From: Hirsutella rhossiliensis
Lineage: Eukaryota; Ascomycota; Sordariomycetes; Hypocreales; Ophiocordycipitaceae
NCBI RefSeq assembly: GCF_020360975.1
Contig: NW_025408668.1
Span: forward strand, 6,882,001 to 6,946,000
Direction: 5' to 3'
DNA length: 64,000 nucleotides
In this document: piece after piece, positions 10,664 through 24,508 of the stretch
Numbering within the stretch: position 1 is the first letter of the stretch
Layout of the letters: every line of letters begins with the position of its first letter
Position numbers and translations under genes: made by a program
The notes under the pieces: model-generated
The model's database searches: none
Seen by the model: the letters and a program-made list of their open reading frames with translations, nothing else
What the model was told of the DNA's origin: nothing

Positions 10664-12429
10664 TCAGTGCGCCGTCTTGGCCTTGGCGGCTTGCTGTTGC
10701 TGGTGGTGGTGGTAGAACTCCTCTGCCGATGCAATGCACTGCATGTTGGCGCCCAGTTTGTTGATGGTCTCCTGCCACTCCTCGTACTCGTCCGAGTCGA
10801 AGACAATGCCTCCGCCTGTGCGCATCATGTCAGCAGGGTAGAGCTCCACGAAAAGAAGGGGGGGGGGGAGAGCTGGGTGTTAAGTGGAAGAAACAGGTAG
10901 AATCTCACCTGCTTGGAGGTAGGCCACGCCATCTTTGGTCATCATGGTGCGCAGCGCAATGCACGTGTCCATGGCTCCCTCTACCGGATTGCCGTCTGCG
11001 TCCTCGCCGCCGTAGCCAAAGTATCCGACGGCGCCGGCGTAGACGCCGCGCTTCTCCTTTTCCAGCTCGGCAATGAGCTCCATGGCGCGGACCTTTGGCG
11101 CGCCCGAAACGGTGCCGGCGGGGAAGACGGAGCGAAAGGCGTCGAAGCGTGTCTTGCCGGGCCTCAGGACGCCCGAGACCTGGGAGACGAGGTGCTGGAC
11201 GTGGCTAAACTTCTCGACGACCATGAGGCGGTCGACGCGGACCGTGTAGGGGTCTGCGACGCGGTTTATGTCGTTTCGGGCCAGGTCGACGAGCATGACG
11301 TGCTCGGCGCGGTCCTTGAGCGAGCTGCTCAGCTCGTCGGCGAGGCGCTGGTCCTCTTCGGGCGTTTTGCCGCGCTTGACGGTGCCGGCGATGGGATGCG
11401 TGATGATGCGCCCGGCCTCGCTCTTGACGAGCAGCTCGGGCGAGGCGCCGACGATCTGAAAGTCCTTGCAGTCGACGTAGAAGAGGTAGGGCGACGGGTT
11501 GACGGTGCGGAGGTGGCGGTAGATGTTGAAGGGGTGCAGGTTGGTCGGGCGGGCGAAGCGCTGCGACGGCACCGCCTGGAAGATGTCGCCGCGGACTATG
11601 TGCTCCTTGAGGCGCGTGACGTGCGCCTCGTAGCCCTCGCGGCCGATGTTGGACTTTGCTTCGTGGCCCAGCACCACGGGCTCCTGCTTGGGCGTCTCCA
11701 TATCAGGCGACTCGAGCACGTCGACGAGCTCGTCGATGGTGGCGCGCGCCTTGTCGTATGCGGCCTCGAGGCTTCTTGCACTAGCTTCATCGCCGCCGCC
11801 ATCCTCGGGCGAGGGCACCGCCACGTAGCTTATGACCTTTATGACGCCGTAGAAGCGGTCAAAGGCGACAATGGTGTCGAAGAGCATGAAGAGCGACTCG
11901 GGGATGCCGAGGACGTCGCACATGGGACGGGCCGTCTTGGGCTCAAAGTAGCGGACGCAATCGTAGCCCACATACCCGATGGCGCCGCCGGTCAGGGGCG
12001 GTAGCTGAAGGCCGGGGACGTGGGCGACGACGTGGCGGGCCAGCTCGCGCTCGAGGGCCGGCAACGGGTCCGTCTCCGGGCCGTGGCCGGGTCCCGTGGC
12101 GAGCATCTTGCGCGGGCCGGCGCCGACGAAGCTCCATCGCCCGACCTGCTCGGTGGCGGCCGACTCGAAGAGGAATGAGTAGTCGGACGACGAGTGCGCC
12201 GAGACCTTGAGGTAGGCGGCCGACGGCGTGATGAGGTCCGACGATATCTGCCGGTACACGGGCACAAGCGTCGGCCTCGGGCCCTTGTCGCGTGGCTTGT
12301 CGACGATGGACCGCACCGTGTCCAGCGACGGCACGATGCCTCGCTGCTGCAACGAGTTCGTCAGCCGTCGTCTCCCTCTTCGGTTTGTCCGCGGAGGGGC
12401 TCTCAAATGCGACTCACTGCGCCCGCCAT
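10664..12429 (-). CDS. TRP2: anthranilate synthase component I
   Basis: Catalyses chorismate plus ammonia to anthranilate, the first committed step of tryptophan synthesis. Exons are 12429-12418 (only 12 nt, M-A-G-A), 12346-10912 and 10815-10664, giving 532 residues. The first intron (12347-12417) starts GTGAGT and ends TTGCAG. Without it the frame continues upstream into proline/arginine-rich noise, so the tiny first exon is preferred. Visible features are the tryptophan-feedback loop (FLFESAA), the catalytic blocks [14 protein letters not shown] and [15 protein letters not shown], and LVDLARND. The C-terminal exon carries [17 protein letters not shown]. Component I usually works with a separate glutamine amidotransferase (TRP3), which is not in this window. 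The neighbouring arginine gene ARG3 lies in the same orientation 0.5 kb away. Confidence 0.95.
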
Positions 12430-12926
12430 GCTGGCCACGAGATCTGGTCCTGTTTTGCTCTGTTCTTTTCCCCCAGGCAGGGAGCGGGAGGGGAGGGAGG
12501 GGAGGGGGAGGCGACAAGGGGGGTCAATCAAAGAGGTCGTTGGATGAATGAGTGAGTGGACAGAGGCCGGTGTCGGTTCCTTTTGTGTCGATATCACCCA
12601 ATCAAGCAGTCAAACCCCGTCCAAATAAGGTTGCTCTTATCGCCCACCAAGTGTCTGCAGCAGGGTCCCCTGATGTACATAGGTAGGTTCTTCTACGCCT
12701 CTCGCCGCAACACGTGGCGCGCCAAGTCCGTACCTAGTACTTGGCGCTTTGCTCTCGGTGGGCCCTGATTCAATGCATCCAACTGTCCATCTCTTGTACA
12801 GAGATGGGTATATTTCTTAGCTACCTCTCTCTGAAGCTCTCCGTTGGAGCGTATCCGTAAATAAACATGCATCATGCGCTATTTGCAATGAATCGCTATG
12901 AGGTGTTGAAACCGACCATTCGTGTC
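12430..12926. other. TRP2 upstream region
   Basis: Short region between the ARG3 stop and the TRP2 start. A GA/G-rich tract occupies about 12478-12523. No perfect TGACTCA (Gcn4/CPC1) site is present. Confidence 0.5.
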
Positions 12927-14093
12927 CTACTGAATCCGGCCCTTGTTTACGACCAGCCCCTCGAGAGCAGCTGTCATCTTGGTCAGTTCCGTAACGTCTA
13001 GAGGTGGAGCAGAGGAACCCACAAACGGCGGCCCAGAGTCGGTTCTCCGCCTCGGGGAAGACAAGAGACCTAGGGCTGTAGAAGACTTCGTCGGCAACCT
13101 CTTCCGCGTGCCTGGGTAAGCAGTGCATGAACTTCCATCCATCCTTGGCACCGCCACGCTTGGCCAGCTCGCTTGTGATTTGGTAGCCAGAGAATGCATC
13201 TAGACGTTTCTTCTTCTCGCTCTCCTGGCCCATGGAGATCCACGTGTCCGTGACCAGAACATCAGCGCCCTGAATGGCCTCTTCCGGTACTGTCGTTTCC
13301 GACAGTTTGCCGGGTGAGTCCACGCCTTGGGCAGCTGATGTGATGAGCTGCCTCATCGAGTCGGGGATGCCGTAGCCCTTGGGAGATGCAACAGCAATGT
13401 CGACACCCATCTTCACACAGCCCGTTGCCAGGTCAAAAAGAACATTGTTGGAATCTCCGATCCAGGCAACCTTAAGGCCATTAAGGCCCAGTCCGGTCCC
13501 GGACGATGGGAATGCCTCGGAAATCGTGAGAAAGTCGGCAATGGTCTGGAGGGGATGGAAATCATCCGAGAGGGCGTTTATGACGGGTACGCTGGAGTGC
13601 TTGGCCAGGTTAGCCACGTCCGAGTGTGGGCCGACTCGAGCAACCATGCACGAGGTCATTGATGAGATGACAACGGAGGTGTCGTAGAGCGACTCGTTAA
13701 CCTGCAGAGACAGACTGTCAGCCCCAGGCAGACGTGCGAGCTTGGAATGTCGCCTCGTACACCGAGCTGGATGTCATCTTTGCCGAGAAACATGGGATGG
13801 CCCCCCAACATTGTCACGGCGGCCTCGGTCGATACTCGGGTACGGGTGCTGCGCTTGCTGAACATCATGGCAACCGTTTGACCGGTAAGCGCCGTGGTGA
13901 GCGATGTCGGCGCCTGGGCAGCCTTGACAGCCTGTTTCCGCAACGCGGCATTGCGGACCAAGGCGGAGAATTCACCGGACGTCAGGTCACTGATGGACAT
14001 CAAATGCCTGGGGCTCGACGTCTGCGAAGAGTAGAGGCGTTTCTGGAAGCCATTGGCGGCCCCGCGGACAGCTCGAAAGGCCCCAGGCTTCAT
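12927..14093 (-). CDS. ARG3: ornithine carbamoyltransferase, mitochondrial
   Basis: Makes citrulline from ornithine and carbamoyl phosphate in the arginine pathway. Exons are 14093-13761, 13701-13023 and 12970-12927; introns 13702-13760 and 12971-13022. The product is 351 residues. The N-terminus has no acidic residue in its first 30 and reads ...QKRLYSSQ, a good mitochondrial presequence. The carbamoyl-phosphate loop is FSKRSTRTRVS. The second domain has DDFHPLQTIADFLT, VAWIGDSNNV and the ornithine loop FMHCLPRH. The C-terminal exon is only 44 nt and encodes ...LEGLVVNKGRIQ, the normal family end. Length is typical for fungal OTC. Confidence 0.95.
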
Positions 14094-14246
14094 GCTTTAG
14101 GCGTGGAGGGACCTCGCGCCGTGCAGGAGAAGATGGCGGTATGCTCGTTGGCTCGCAAACTGGAAGTGAGCAGGGAACATGCAAAGCCGAAGCGGGCGGG
14201 GAGGGGGAGAGCTGCCGATTTATCAGATGAATGCATGGGTAGGTAG

Positions 14247-14296
14247 GTAGGTACAGTATGTAGGTAATTACGTAGGTACAGTATGTAGGTAATTAC
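14247..14296. repeat. 2 x 25-bp perfect tandem repeat
   Basis: Unit GTAGGTACAGTATGTAGG plus TAATTAC, two exact copies (14247-14271 and 14272-14296), preceded by (GTAG)n. It is built from the same GTAGGTA words found again at 14960-15060. Confidence 0.9.
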
Positions 14297-14431
14297 GTAG
14301 GTAACCTCCGGGAAATTTCTTAGAGGCCGGAGTCATCGAGAAAGGGGCTTTCTAACGCCGGGAGATGGGCCGCCAGGATCCGTTAGGGGGGCCCCAGGGT
14401 ACCACCTGTAACTTCAGTGCCACGTATTACC

Positions 14432-14947
14432 TAAGAGTAAAGCTATTTGTACAACGCCCTTTTACTATTAGTACAACAGATCCATTTTTTCGGTACGTAC
14501 CCGCGCCAGGCCCCCGCACCACTTGTACCGCGTCCGCCCTGGCAAGTACCCGTACCTTCCAAATGCCCTCGTCCACATATACACACACACTTTGCGCCCC
14601 TTCCGCCGGCGCAGCTGCGGCCGCACAACGCGTCCACTCAATTCGCTCAAATAACGCATTTCTAGCCTCAAGTTGATGTTGCAATAGCCCACTAATTGAC
14701 CCGGCTGCAGCTGCCGCCGCTGCCGCCGCCGCTGCCGGATAGCTTTAAATTTGTGTGTATAGATAAGTGGGTAGGTGTAGGTGGGCGCAATGTATATGTG
14801 TGTGGACGAGGGCATTTAAAAGATACGGATACTTGCTAGGCCGGGCGCGGTACTTTAGGCGGGGCGGGCTGGCGGGTGTACGTACCGAAAAAAATGGATC
14901 TATTGTACTAATAGTAAAAGGGCGTTGTACAAATAGCTTTACTCTTA
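14432..14947. mobile_element. MITE-like element with long terminal inverted repeats and TA target site
   Basis: The two ends are inverted copies. The left arm starts TA-AGAGTAAAGCTATTTGT at 14432 and the right arm ends in its reverse complement at 14947. The outer 45 bp are identical apart from isolated differences. Similarity continues inward for about 165 bp per arm (to about 14600 and from about 14783), including the shared GCCCTCGTCCACA and CA/TA-repeat blocks. Both ends are bordered by TA, the target site of Tc1/mariner elements. The interior (about 14601-14782) is a non-coding GCC-rich stretch with no transposase frame, so the element is non-autonomous. Differences between arms are often C-to-T, many in CpA or CpC context, which resembles RIP. 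Confidence 0.82.
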
Positions 14948-14959
14948 CCTAATTACCAA

Positions 14960-15062
14960 CCTAGGTACCTAAAGTACCTATCTAAGTAAGGTAGGTACCT
15001 AGGTAGGTAGTCATGGCCATGCGCCGCTCTGTGGTTCGTAATCCGGTACCTAGGTACCTACT
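14960..15062. repeat. degenerate GTAGGTACCTA microrepeat cluster
   Basis: Repeated palindromic words (CCTAGGTACCTA, GGTAGGTACCTAGGTAGGTAG, GGTACCTAGGTACCTA) flank the inverted-repeat element on the right and match the words on its left side. Confidence 0.7.
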
Positions 15063-15343
15063 CCGCAACGGGCCTGGCGCGTCATCTTCCGCCGCCAGCC
15101 GCCAATAGCGTCTCCTCCGCTGCCGGCGTTTCCAGAACTGTCCCCCTACTCCGTACCAAGCACAGCCATCATCATCCGTCCTTCACCATCGCCGTGCCAT
15201 CCAAGTCCATCCGCTTTGCATACAGACGACATCTGCCGGCCTCGTGACTCGTCGGTATTCCTCCGAACACCATCCGCGTCTCTCCGAGACGTCAACATTG
15301 TGAGATGCCCATCAACGCATCATAGCTTCAGTTCGCCACCACG

Positions 15344-18059
15344 ATGCCCGATACCGAACAGTCACCCCTCCTCGCCCGTGAGGATCCGCTTAACGAGTCG
15401 ACGCCGCTCCTCCCCGACCGGCAACAACGCGCCAGCGGCCAGCAGTCCGGCTCGTCGCCCAGCCTATCCAAGAGACTTGCCAAGCTCAGGGGCCGGTGGC
15501 CATGGCCATCAATCATCGCCATCCTGGTCCTTGCCGCTCTCTTCCTGGCCATCATCATTCTTGGCTTCGTCACCCCTCCCGCTGTCAAGCAGTATGTCGA
15601 AAGCGCAGTTGTCCTCGAGCCTACCAGCCTGTCACTCGAATCTCTGACAGCCGAGGGAGTTCGCGCGCGCATCCAAGCCAATCTTCGCCTAGATGCATCG
15701 CGTGTCTCCGATGGCAACGCCCGGCGAATCGGCAAACTCGTCGCCAACATGATGGGAAATCTCGATACTGACGGCACACAAGTCAGCGTGCGCCTGCCTC
15801 ACTACCATGACGCTCTTCTGGGTACTGCCGTGGTGCCCCCATTCTCCATCGATCTTGTCGATGGCCACACAAACAAACTAGACTTTGTGGCCGACGTCGT
15901 CCCCGGAGACGCCGAGACCTTGCGCAAGATTGTTAATGAGTGGCTGGATGGCAAGCTTGGCAAGCTCAAGGTCACGGGTGCCGCGGCACTTCGCCTCAAA
16001 TCGGGCATTTTCCCCCTAGGCACCCACGATGTGGTGGAATCCATGGTTATTCAAGGTCAATCACTCTACCGCACCTTTGCCTCGTTGTATTTTGGGGAAA
16101 AGACGTTCAAATAGCGACGCACCTCTGCTAACGCTCTTGCAGCCAAGGAGGTTCCGTCCATTCCCGAGTATAAAATTCAACGTCTCATGTTTTTTGATGC
16201 GCCCATCGGCAGCCAGGGTCACAAAGGTGTTGGCACCAACGTGTCAGTCCTTTTGCATAATTACTACTCCCTAGGCCTGGATGTTCCGTCCCTTGGATTG
16301 CAAGTCCTTGTTCCCAACTGCGATCCTTCTCAACCCAACATCGAGGTCGCAACGGCTGTCACAGACGTCATTCACGTTCGACCCAAGGCAGACGTCTTGG
16401 CCAAGGCCAGCGGCATCATTCACGAGATTCCCGACTCGCTCACGCGAACTTGTCCCGATACAAAGTTGTCTCCGTTGGACAGTTTGATGAGTCACTACCT
16501 GCATGGAGAGAACACACAAGTGTTTGTTCGTGGCAAGGTGCCAAGCGAGTCTGACCTCCCTGGATGGGCTAGATCCATCCTTGAGAGCATTTTGGTCCCA
16601 ATCGAATTCAGTGGCCAAAATCTGGACAGTCTCATCCGTAACTTCTCGCTTACCGACGTCGACTTCAAACTGCCTAGCCCGTTTGCAGACCCAAAGGACC
16701 CCAGCGGCAAGCCTCGGGTTTCCGGGACAGTGCGAGTTCTGGCGGCTCTTCCCGCAGAGTTGAACGTCGATATCGGCGTTGATGGCCTCAAGGCAGTTGG
16801 CAACCTCTTCTACGAGGACCAAAAGTTTGGTGAATTGCATCTGGACCAGTGGCAGAAGGCAAACTCCAGCATCAGCTCTGGCTCAGGAGATGAAGATACC
16901 ATCACCATCACCTCTCGAGTTGTCGACGCACCTGTGGACATCATCGACAGCGATATTTTCGGCGACATTATGCAAAAACTGCTCTTTGGCGATGAAGACA
17001 TCATACTCGACGTCAAATCTTCTGTGGATGCCAGAGTCGCGACGGTGTTGGGCAAGCTGGTCTTGCGAGGCATCCCTGCGACGGGCAAGATTCCAGTAAA
17101 ACGTCCGTCTTCGATTTACTAGACTTGTATGTTCCTTGGGGGTGGCAGTAAAAGCAAGATGCTCACGAGTAGCTTTGCGAGCATCTCACAAACCGTCCAC
17201 AGGCACAGTCGCTGATCGACCTTCAGATATCCCGGGTAATGCGATTGGGGCCCTGAACCCGCAGTTTGGAGAATTGCGAATTATCAACACTTCCGACACG
17301 AGCGTACATTTGCGGGCAAAGGTCAATCTGACAAATCTCACGCCCTACACTGCCAAGATACCGTATGTTAGTCTTCACATCATGAAGCAGGGCTACATGA
17401 TTGGGGAGGCTGTTGCCGAAGACGTCGACCTCCAAATCGGACACAATTCAGACATTTCTGTCAGTGCAACGTGGGATCCATCAACGTTTGGCAAGGCGCA
17501 AGGACGAGAAGCCGGCCGCCGACTTGTGTCAGACTATCTTTCGGGGAAGAACACGACTGTTGAGGTCAAGGCGCATCGCGGTACCATCCCGGCGGTGCCA
17601 CTGCTGGGTGAAGCATTGTCCACTCTTAATGTCACCCTCGACACTCCACAAATGAAGCTCCCCGGCGAAGGCGACGGTCGAGAGGGCAGCCGAGGCTTCA
17701 TCCGAGATGCGACTTTTCACATTCTTTCCTCCACGGCAACATTTACTCTCGCGTCGCCGCTCCGCCACGACACCGTGCATATACAACACATCAACGCCAC
17801 GGCCTTTTACAACCACACTGAGCCCATCGGGCAGATCCTTCACGACGGACAGATGGACGTCCCGCCCGGGTTGTCGCAGACGCCGCGGTTGCCGGTGCAG
17901 TGGTCGGCCAGCCGCGTAGGACTGGGCAAGCTCCGGGAAGCACTCGGGGGCTCGCTGAGGCTGGATGCCGTGGCCAACGTCACGGTCAGGCTGGGAAAAT
18001 GGACGGAGAGGATAGAGTATCGAGGGCGTGGCATTGGTGCCAGGGTCCGTCTTCTATGA
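15344..18059 (+). CDS. TAG1: Tag1-like vacuolar membrane protein (DUF3712)
   Basis: Exons are 15344-16055, 16143-17102 and 17203-18059 (or 17227-18059), giving about 842 residues. The first intron 16056-16142 starts GTCAAT and ends GCTAAC...TTGCAG. The second junction is doubtful: the in-frame donor is a weak GTCCGT at 17103, while a strong GTATGT at 17127 lies in the right phase but behind an in-frame TAG (17120-17122). The protein starts with a short cytosolic tail containing two leucine motifs (SPLLA, STPLLPD), then one membrane span at about residues 57-77 (IIAILVLAALFLAIIILGFV), then a long lumenal part with N-glycosylation sites and LEA-like repeats typical of DUF3712. Yeast Tag1 acts at the vacuole to end autophagy. 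The dileucine-type tail fits vacuolar sorting. The functional label is by family only. Confidence 0.8.
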
Positions 18060-18721
18060 AACGTGCGGAAATAGTAATAATGGGGGTTGGGTCACTTTGC
18101 TCGGGGGCCAGAATGCGTTTACGAGGAGTTTGATTTGCTTTTTGGCTAGCGGGTTCTTGGTTTTTACGCATCTACAATAGAGGCGATGATGGCAATGGTA
18201 TCCGGGCATTCTCATACACGCTGAGCAGGATAGAAACATGTGCTTTCTTGTGCGGGCCGGAGACAAGTGCCAATGGCGCAACGAGCGTGCCCAAGGCGAG
18301 CTTACTCCTCATTGGTTCGCTTTTTTATCGTTCTTTCGTTTCAATCCATGCCTTTCCTCTTGCTTACGACGTTCACGCAGCGATATGTGTTTCCCAAGAC
18401 AAGGGCAGTCGCGCGGCCGGCCGGTGTCTACGACTGGGCAATCAAAGGCCGCCTTGCGTGGATCAAGGCCGCATCAAAATGCTTTACGATGTCGTTGACA
18501 TGATGCGGAACAGGAAGGGGAGACTGAACCTGAGAAGACGAGACAACCGTCGAGACGTGACAAGCCTCGCGGGGACGTCACCGCTAGACAGAACCACGAT
18601 ACGGTGTCAGCAAGGAATTATGTCAATTTGAAGCGCCGGCACAGGGAGGTAAGAGATGGTGTACCTTTAGTCTCTCTCATCTGCCCGGGTAACATGTTTG
18701 CTGGGGACTCGCCCATGCGCT
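18060..18721. other. convergent intergenic region
   Basis: Between the Tag1-like gene (+) and SNU66 (-). No gene or repeat seen. Confidence 0.55.
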
Positions 18722-20754
18722 TCAACCGAGACGGACGCCAGCCTCCCTGCGCTTCTTGAGCTGCTGCGACGTCGCCGCACTCATACCACCGCCCTGGCTT
18801 GCGTCAAAGAGGCTCTGGGATTCACGCCGTTTCTCCTCGTCAATCTGCTTGAGCTTCTTCTCCGTCTTGCCCTTGCCGCTGCCCTTGCCGTGGAACTGAT
18901 GGCTGAGGTGTTTGAACGCCTCCTTCTGGTCGAGCTGCCGGCCGTGGTCGTCCGTGTATTGCAACTGAACATTGGGCTTGTACGAGGACTCGATCAGCTC
19001 CGCCATCTTTCGCGAATGTTGATGGTCGCGCCATGTGTTTTGCTGCCGTGCGTATTCCTCCCGGTCCGCCCGCGACATGCGTTCCAGCTTGCCGCTCGTC
19101 CGGTCCCGCTCACGTTGCTGCCGCGCCTTTTCGTCCAACTCTTCCTCAAGCTGCCGCTTTCGCTTCAGGAACCCCTGGCGGGCATGGTGGCTTTGATGGG
19201 AGGAATCTCCCTGAGACTCCTCAATCAGACCTCGCTCCCGCAGCAAGGCGAGCGCCGCACCCATGCCTTCGCCGACAGTCTTTTCCTCTTCAATCCTACT
19301 ATCTTGGGCATCTGTGTCCGCCCAGTCCGTAACTCCGTTTGAATGGGAGGTTCTCCTGCCTTCGACTTCGTCGGCATCGGCCATAGGATGATCTCGGTGA
19401 GCGTCTTGGCTATGTGTTCCCGCTTGGCTTGTCGCCCTCTTTTGTCTCTTTGTGTTTTGCTTATCTTCCTCGTTCTTGTCGAGAGCGGCAACGAATTCCG
19501 AAATCTCCCCAATGACGAGGCCCCTATTCTGACTGGCATCTCCCTGCTCGGGCTCATCCGCATGCTCCTTGAGTTGCCTCGCAATATCCTCTGGACTGGT
19601 TTTCTTGCGCTTCTTGAGGGCACTTTTGCGTTGAACCGCCAGGGTCGCTTGGAGGTCGTCGTCGTCCACGAACGCATCCGTATTTGCTTTCGGCTTGGCC
19701 TTGACAGCCTGACCGCTATCCACTTCCATGGCATTTTCGTCCGCTTCCACCTGTCCCACGGGGAAAATGTCATCTTGGTCAAGCGGCTTTTGCCTCGTGC
19801 TCTTCGACTTCTTTTTTTTCGGCTTCTTGACCTTGATCTCAGAAGGTGCCAGGTAGTCGGACGAGGCAGGGGCATCACCTATAAGATGACTGGTCAGCTG
19901 AAGATGCAGGTGGACTTGTTCGGTGGACACTCACCGACGATGTCGTCGAGGCTGAAATTCTGGGCATTGTTCGTCTTGTGCGCTGGTTGGCTCAGTATGT
20001 CTGAGAGCTCGGCAATAGCCCCGTCCGAGTCGAGAGTGAATTTCTTCGTCTTTTTCCCGTAAATCTCCTCATCATACTGCGACAGAATGCTGCGGTCACC
20101 AATCTCGTCGTCGTCGAAGTTGTAACCGGGCCGTTTCTTCAGCAGCTCCAGTCTTTCGCTGAGTTTCTCATCCTCTCGAAGGTTGACATTCTCCAGCTCA
20201 TCGCCCGCTTCCTCGTTTTCATCAATGGTGGCATCTTTGAGAGTGAGGATCTGTTCATTCCCTTCCAGAAAGGCCGAGGTGTCATGCGCAACCTGAATGC
20301 CGGCGAGATCTTTGGAAGTGTACTGAACAGCCTCGGCAGCGGCCGCCTCGGCTGCCGCCAGCTCCTCTTCCAGCTTTCGGGCCTTTTCGATTTTCTTTTG
20401 ACGCTTTTTCTGGCCCATCAGCCAAGATTTCGTATCGACGTCTTCTTGTTGATCGGCTTCGCCCAGGCTCTTTCCTTCGAGGAGTGCAAATCGCTGAGCC
20501 GCTTCACGGGCCTTTCGGATTGTAGCGACCTTCGCTTCGCGACGCTTCTTCGAGGCCTCGGCGTCCATGTGGCTTTTGTAGTTGTCGTAGGCTTGCGCTT
20601 GCCGGCTCTCCAAAGTGCTGGCGGCTTCCCCATCGCTGTCGGAGGCTGCGCTCTGTTCTGCTTGCTGAGAATATTGAGCTCCGGGCACTGGCAGTGGCTT
20701 CATGCCCAGAGACAACCGAATACGGTTGGTCTCTTCGATTGTTGCGACATCCAT
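18722..20754 (-). CDS. SNU66: U4/U6.U5 tri-snRNP protein Snu66 (SART-1 family)
   Basis: Exons 20754-19935 and 19878-18722 around a 56-bp intron (19879-19934), giving 658 residues. The start at 20754 opens on the conserved SART-1 N-terminus (ETNRIRLSLGMKPLP). An in-frame ATG at 20910 exists, but the sequence between is not protein-like. The N-terminal half is highly charged coiled coil (KKRQKKIEKARKLEEE), followed by the conserved KRPGYNFDDDE and SILSQYDEEI blocks. The C-terminal exon ends with the family signature region (GMGAALALLRERGLI, RDREEYARQQ-like stretch, YTDDHGRQLDQKEAFKHLSHQFHGKGSGK, shown in parts). Snu66 is a U4/U6.U5 tri-snRNP component needed for pre-mRNA splicing in the nucleus. 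Length is typical of filamentous fungal orthologues. Confidence 0.93.
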
Positions 20755-22298
20755 TTTCCCTGCTGCTTCTTGGTACTGCGGGGCTACCGATGCGTCGCGT
20801 GCAGACAAAGAGTCGCGTCTTGGCCAGGAAAAAAGGTCGAGGTTGAAGAGAAGAGATGGTGGTGGCTTGGGAGTAGCGACTGACGCTGGATTACAGAATG
20901 CCGTCGGCAAAAAGCTCCGTAGTTAATCCGGAGTGCCTCAGCTCCAAGGACGCAGTGCACGTGACCAGCCCCACGCGGATAGCCCGCCAGTGGGCTTATT
21001 TAAAAGTGCCGAGATTTTTTTTCGCGGTCTATTTTGCTTCCCCTTTCACATCACGGATCTGTGCCCGGCGGTCCCCTGCCTGATCTTTTCAGGTCAGGGT
21101 CGACTGCCGTGCAGCTCGATAACCTCATGGAGCCACCAACTCGCTATGGTGTCAATCTTCCTATCGACAGGTCCTAGAATGACTCGGTCTTTGGCTGCCC
21201 CGCTCGTCGTCGCAAGACGGCTTGAGCGCGGTGGCTTCTGCACCGGAGGCGCTATATTCCAACCCTCTTTTCCGAGGCCGTCGGCCGGTGAGGTTGGGGA
21301 AAACCATGGCAAGCCTACATGCCCCGCTGGCAGAGCGAGAAATATCGCTTGAATTGCACGTGCCGCTGTCGGGACGGACCAGATGGTCGCAGTATTGGCT
21401 CGAGATGCATGATGCTGTGCTCATTGGATCTGGCTAATTCTGATGTGTTGACTGCATGAGCCAATAGGCTCGTGGGGTCTCGTACACCTCGGGCTTACTA
21501 CGTTTGCAAGGTTTGTTTTAAGATCACGAGCGCTGATTGAAGCGGCTGTTTGCCCTTGGCACAACTCCATGTTTGGTTCTTGATCTGTCCTTGCCGTGTG
21601 CCACAGCGCCAGGCTGTGACGAGTAGGAGCAGGTAAGCTAATCTGAAGAGAAATGAACGGCTGCGCTGCTGATGTTGGCTCTGTTTGCCGTGCATTGCCT
21701 CACATGAGAGCATACTGTAACTTATACGTAATGGATGTGATCTGTAGGGACCTGTAGGCGAGAAGACGGGCGGCATCGTCATACTCCAGTCGCCAAAAGC
21801 AGCGAGGTACAAAAGCCACCCAATACAGGTACCACTGCCTGCCTGCTTGCCCGGTCGTCCACCGCCATTGGCCCTCTGCTTCTCGTGCTAGCATCGGCAA
21901 GTTGCGCAACCTTGCCTCTCTGCTCTCGTCCAGTTTATCCGTCATCGTCCTGCCGCGCCTCCAGCAGCCAGCCGCGTCCGCCTCCCTCAACTCGAGTCCC
22001 TGGACAGACTAGCTCACGACCTCATCTCAATCCATACCCGTCGTCCCGTCTTGGGTAGCGTCCACACTTCGTCATTGGCTCCCCCGCGCCCCGCCTGCTC
22101 CTCGGCGTCCAGCAAGGTCCAGGATAGTATCGGCCCTTTCAGCTCGACCGCCTGCCTCATGGTCATCTCCGCATACGGCCAATGGTCCGGCCGTCTGACG
22201 GAATAGGACAGCCCAGCTTATAAGTTGCCATGGAGCTCCTCGACCAGCACATGTCGGCTCTGTCTGCCAACGACACAGCTTCCCTGGCCCGGCCCATC
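20755..22298. other. divergent promoter region (SNU66 / glucoamylase)
   Basis: About 1.5 kb. It contains a TATA-like box for the glucoamylase at 22219-22224. No coding signal was found in the middle. Confidence 0.55.
22219..22224 (+). promoter_or_regulatory. TATA-like box of the glucoamylase gene
   Basis: TATAAG lies 80 bp before the ATG at 22299. It is only about 6 bp before an in-frame ATG at 22230, too close for that ATG to be in the mRNA, which supports 22299 as the start. Confidence 0.5.

Positions 22299-24508
<2,210 letters not shown>

Larger units (their letters stand above)
14094..15343. other. repeat-rich intergenic island
   Basis: About 1.25 kb between divergent ARG3 and the Tag1-like gene. 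It holds a 2 x 25-bp tandem repeat, many GTAGGTACCTAC-like microrepeats on both flanks, and the inverted-repeat element listed separately. The segment 15050-15343 is the likely promoter and 5' UTR of the Tag1-like gene. Confidence 0.7.

Noticed and set aside
10913..12004. 363-codon plus-strand open frame
   Set aside because: It lies antisense to the well-supported TRP2 exon 2. GC-rich third positions of the real gene create the long opposite frame.
14329..14336. GGAGTCAT as a Gcn4/CPC1 site before ARG3
   Set aside because: It matches only six of seven bases of TGACTCA and occurs once. Not enough for a regulatory claim.
20755..20910. N-terminal extension of SNU66 to an upstream ATG at 20910
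   Set aside because: The added 52 residues are not family-like; the SART-1 N-terminus begins at 20754.
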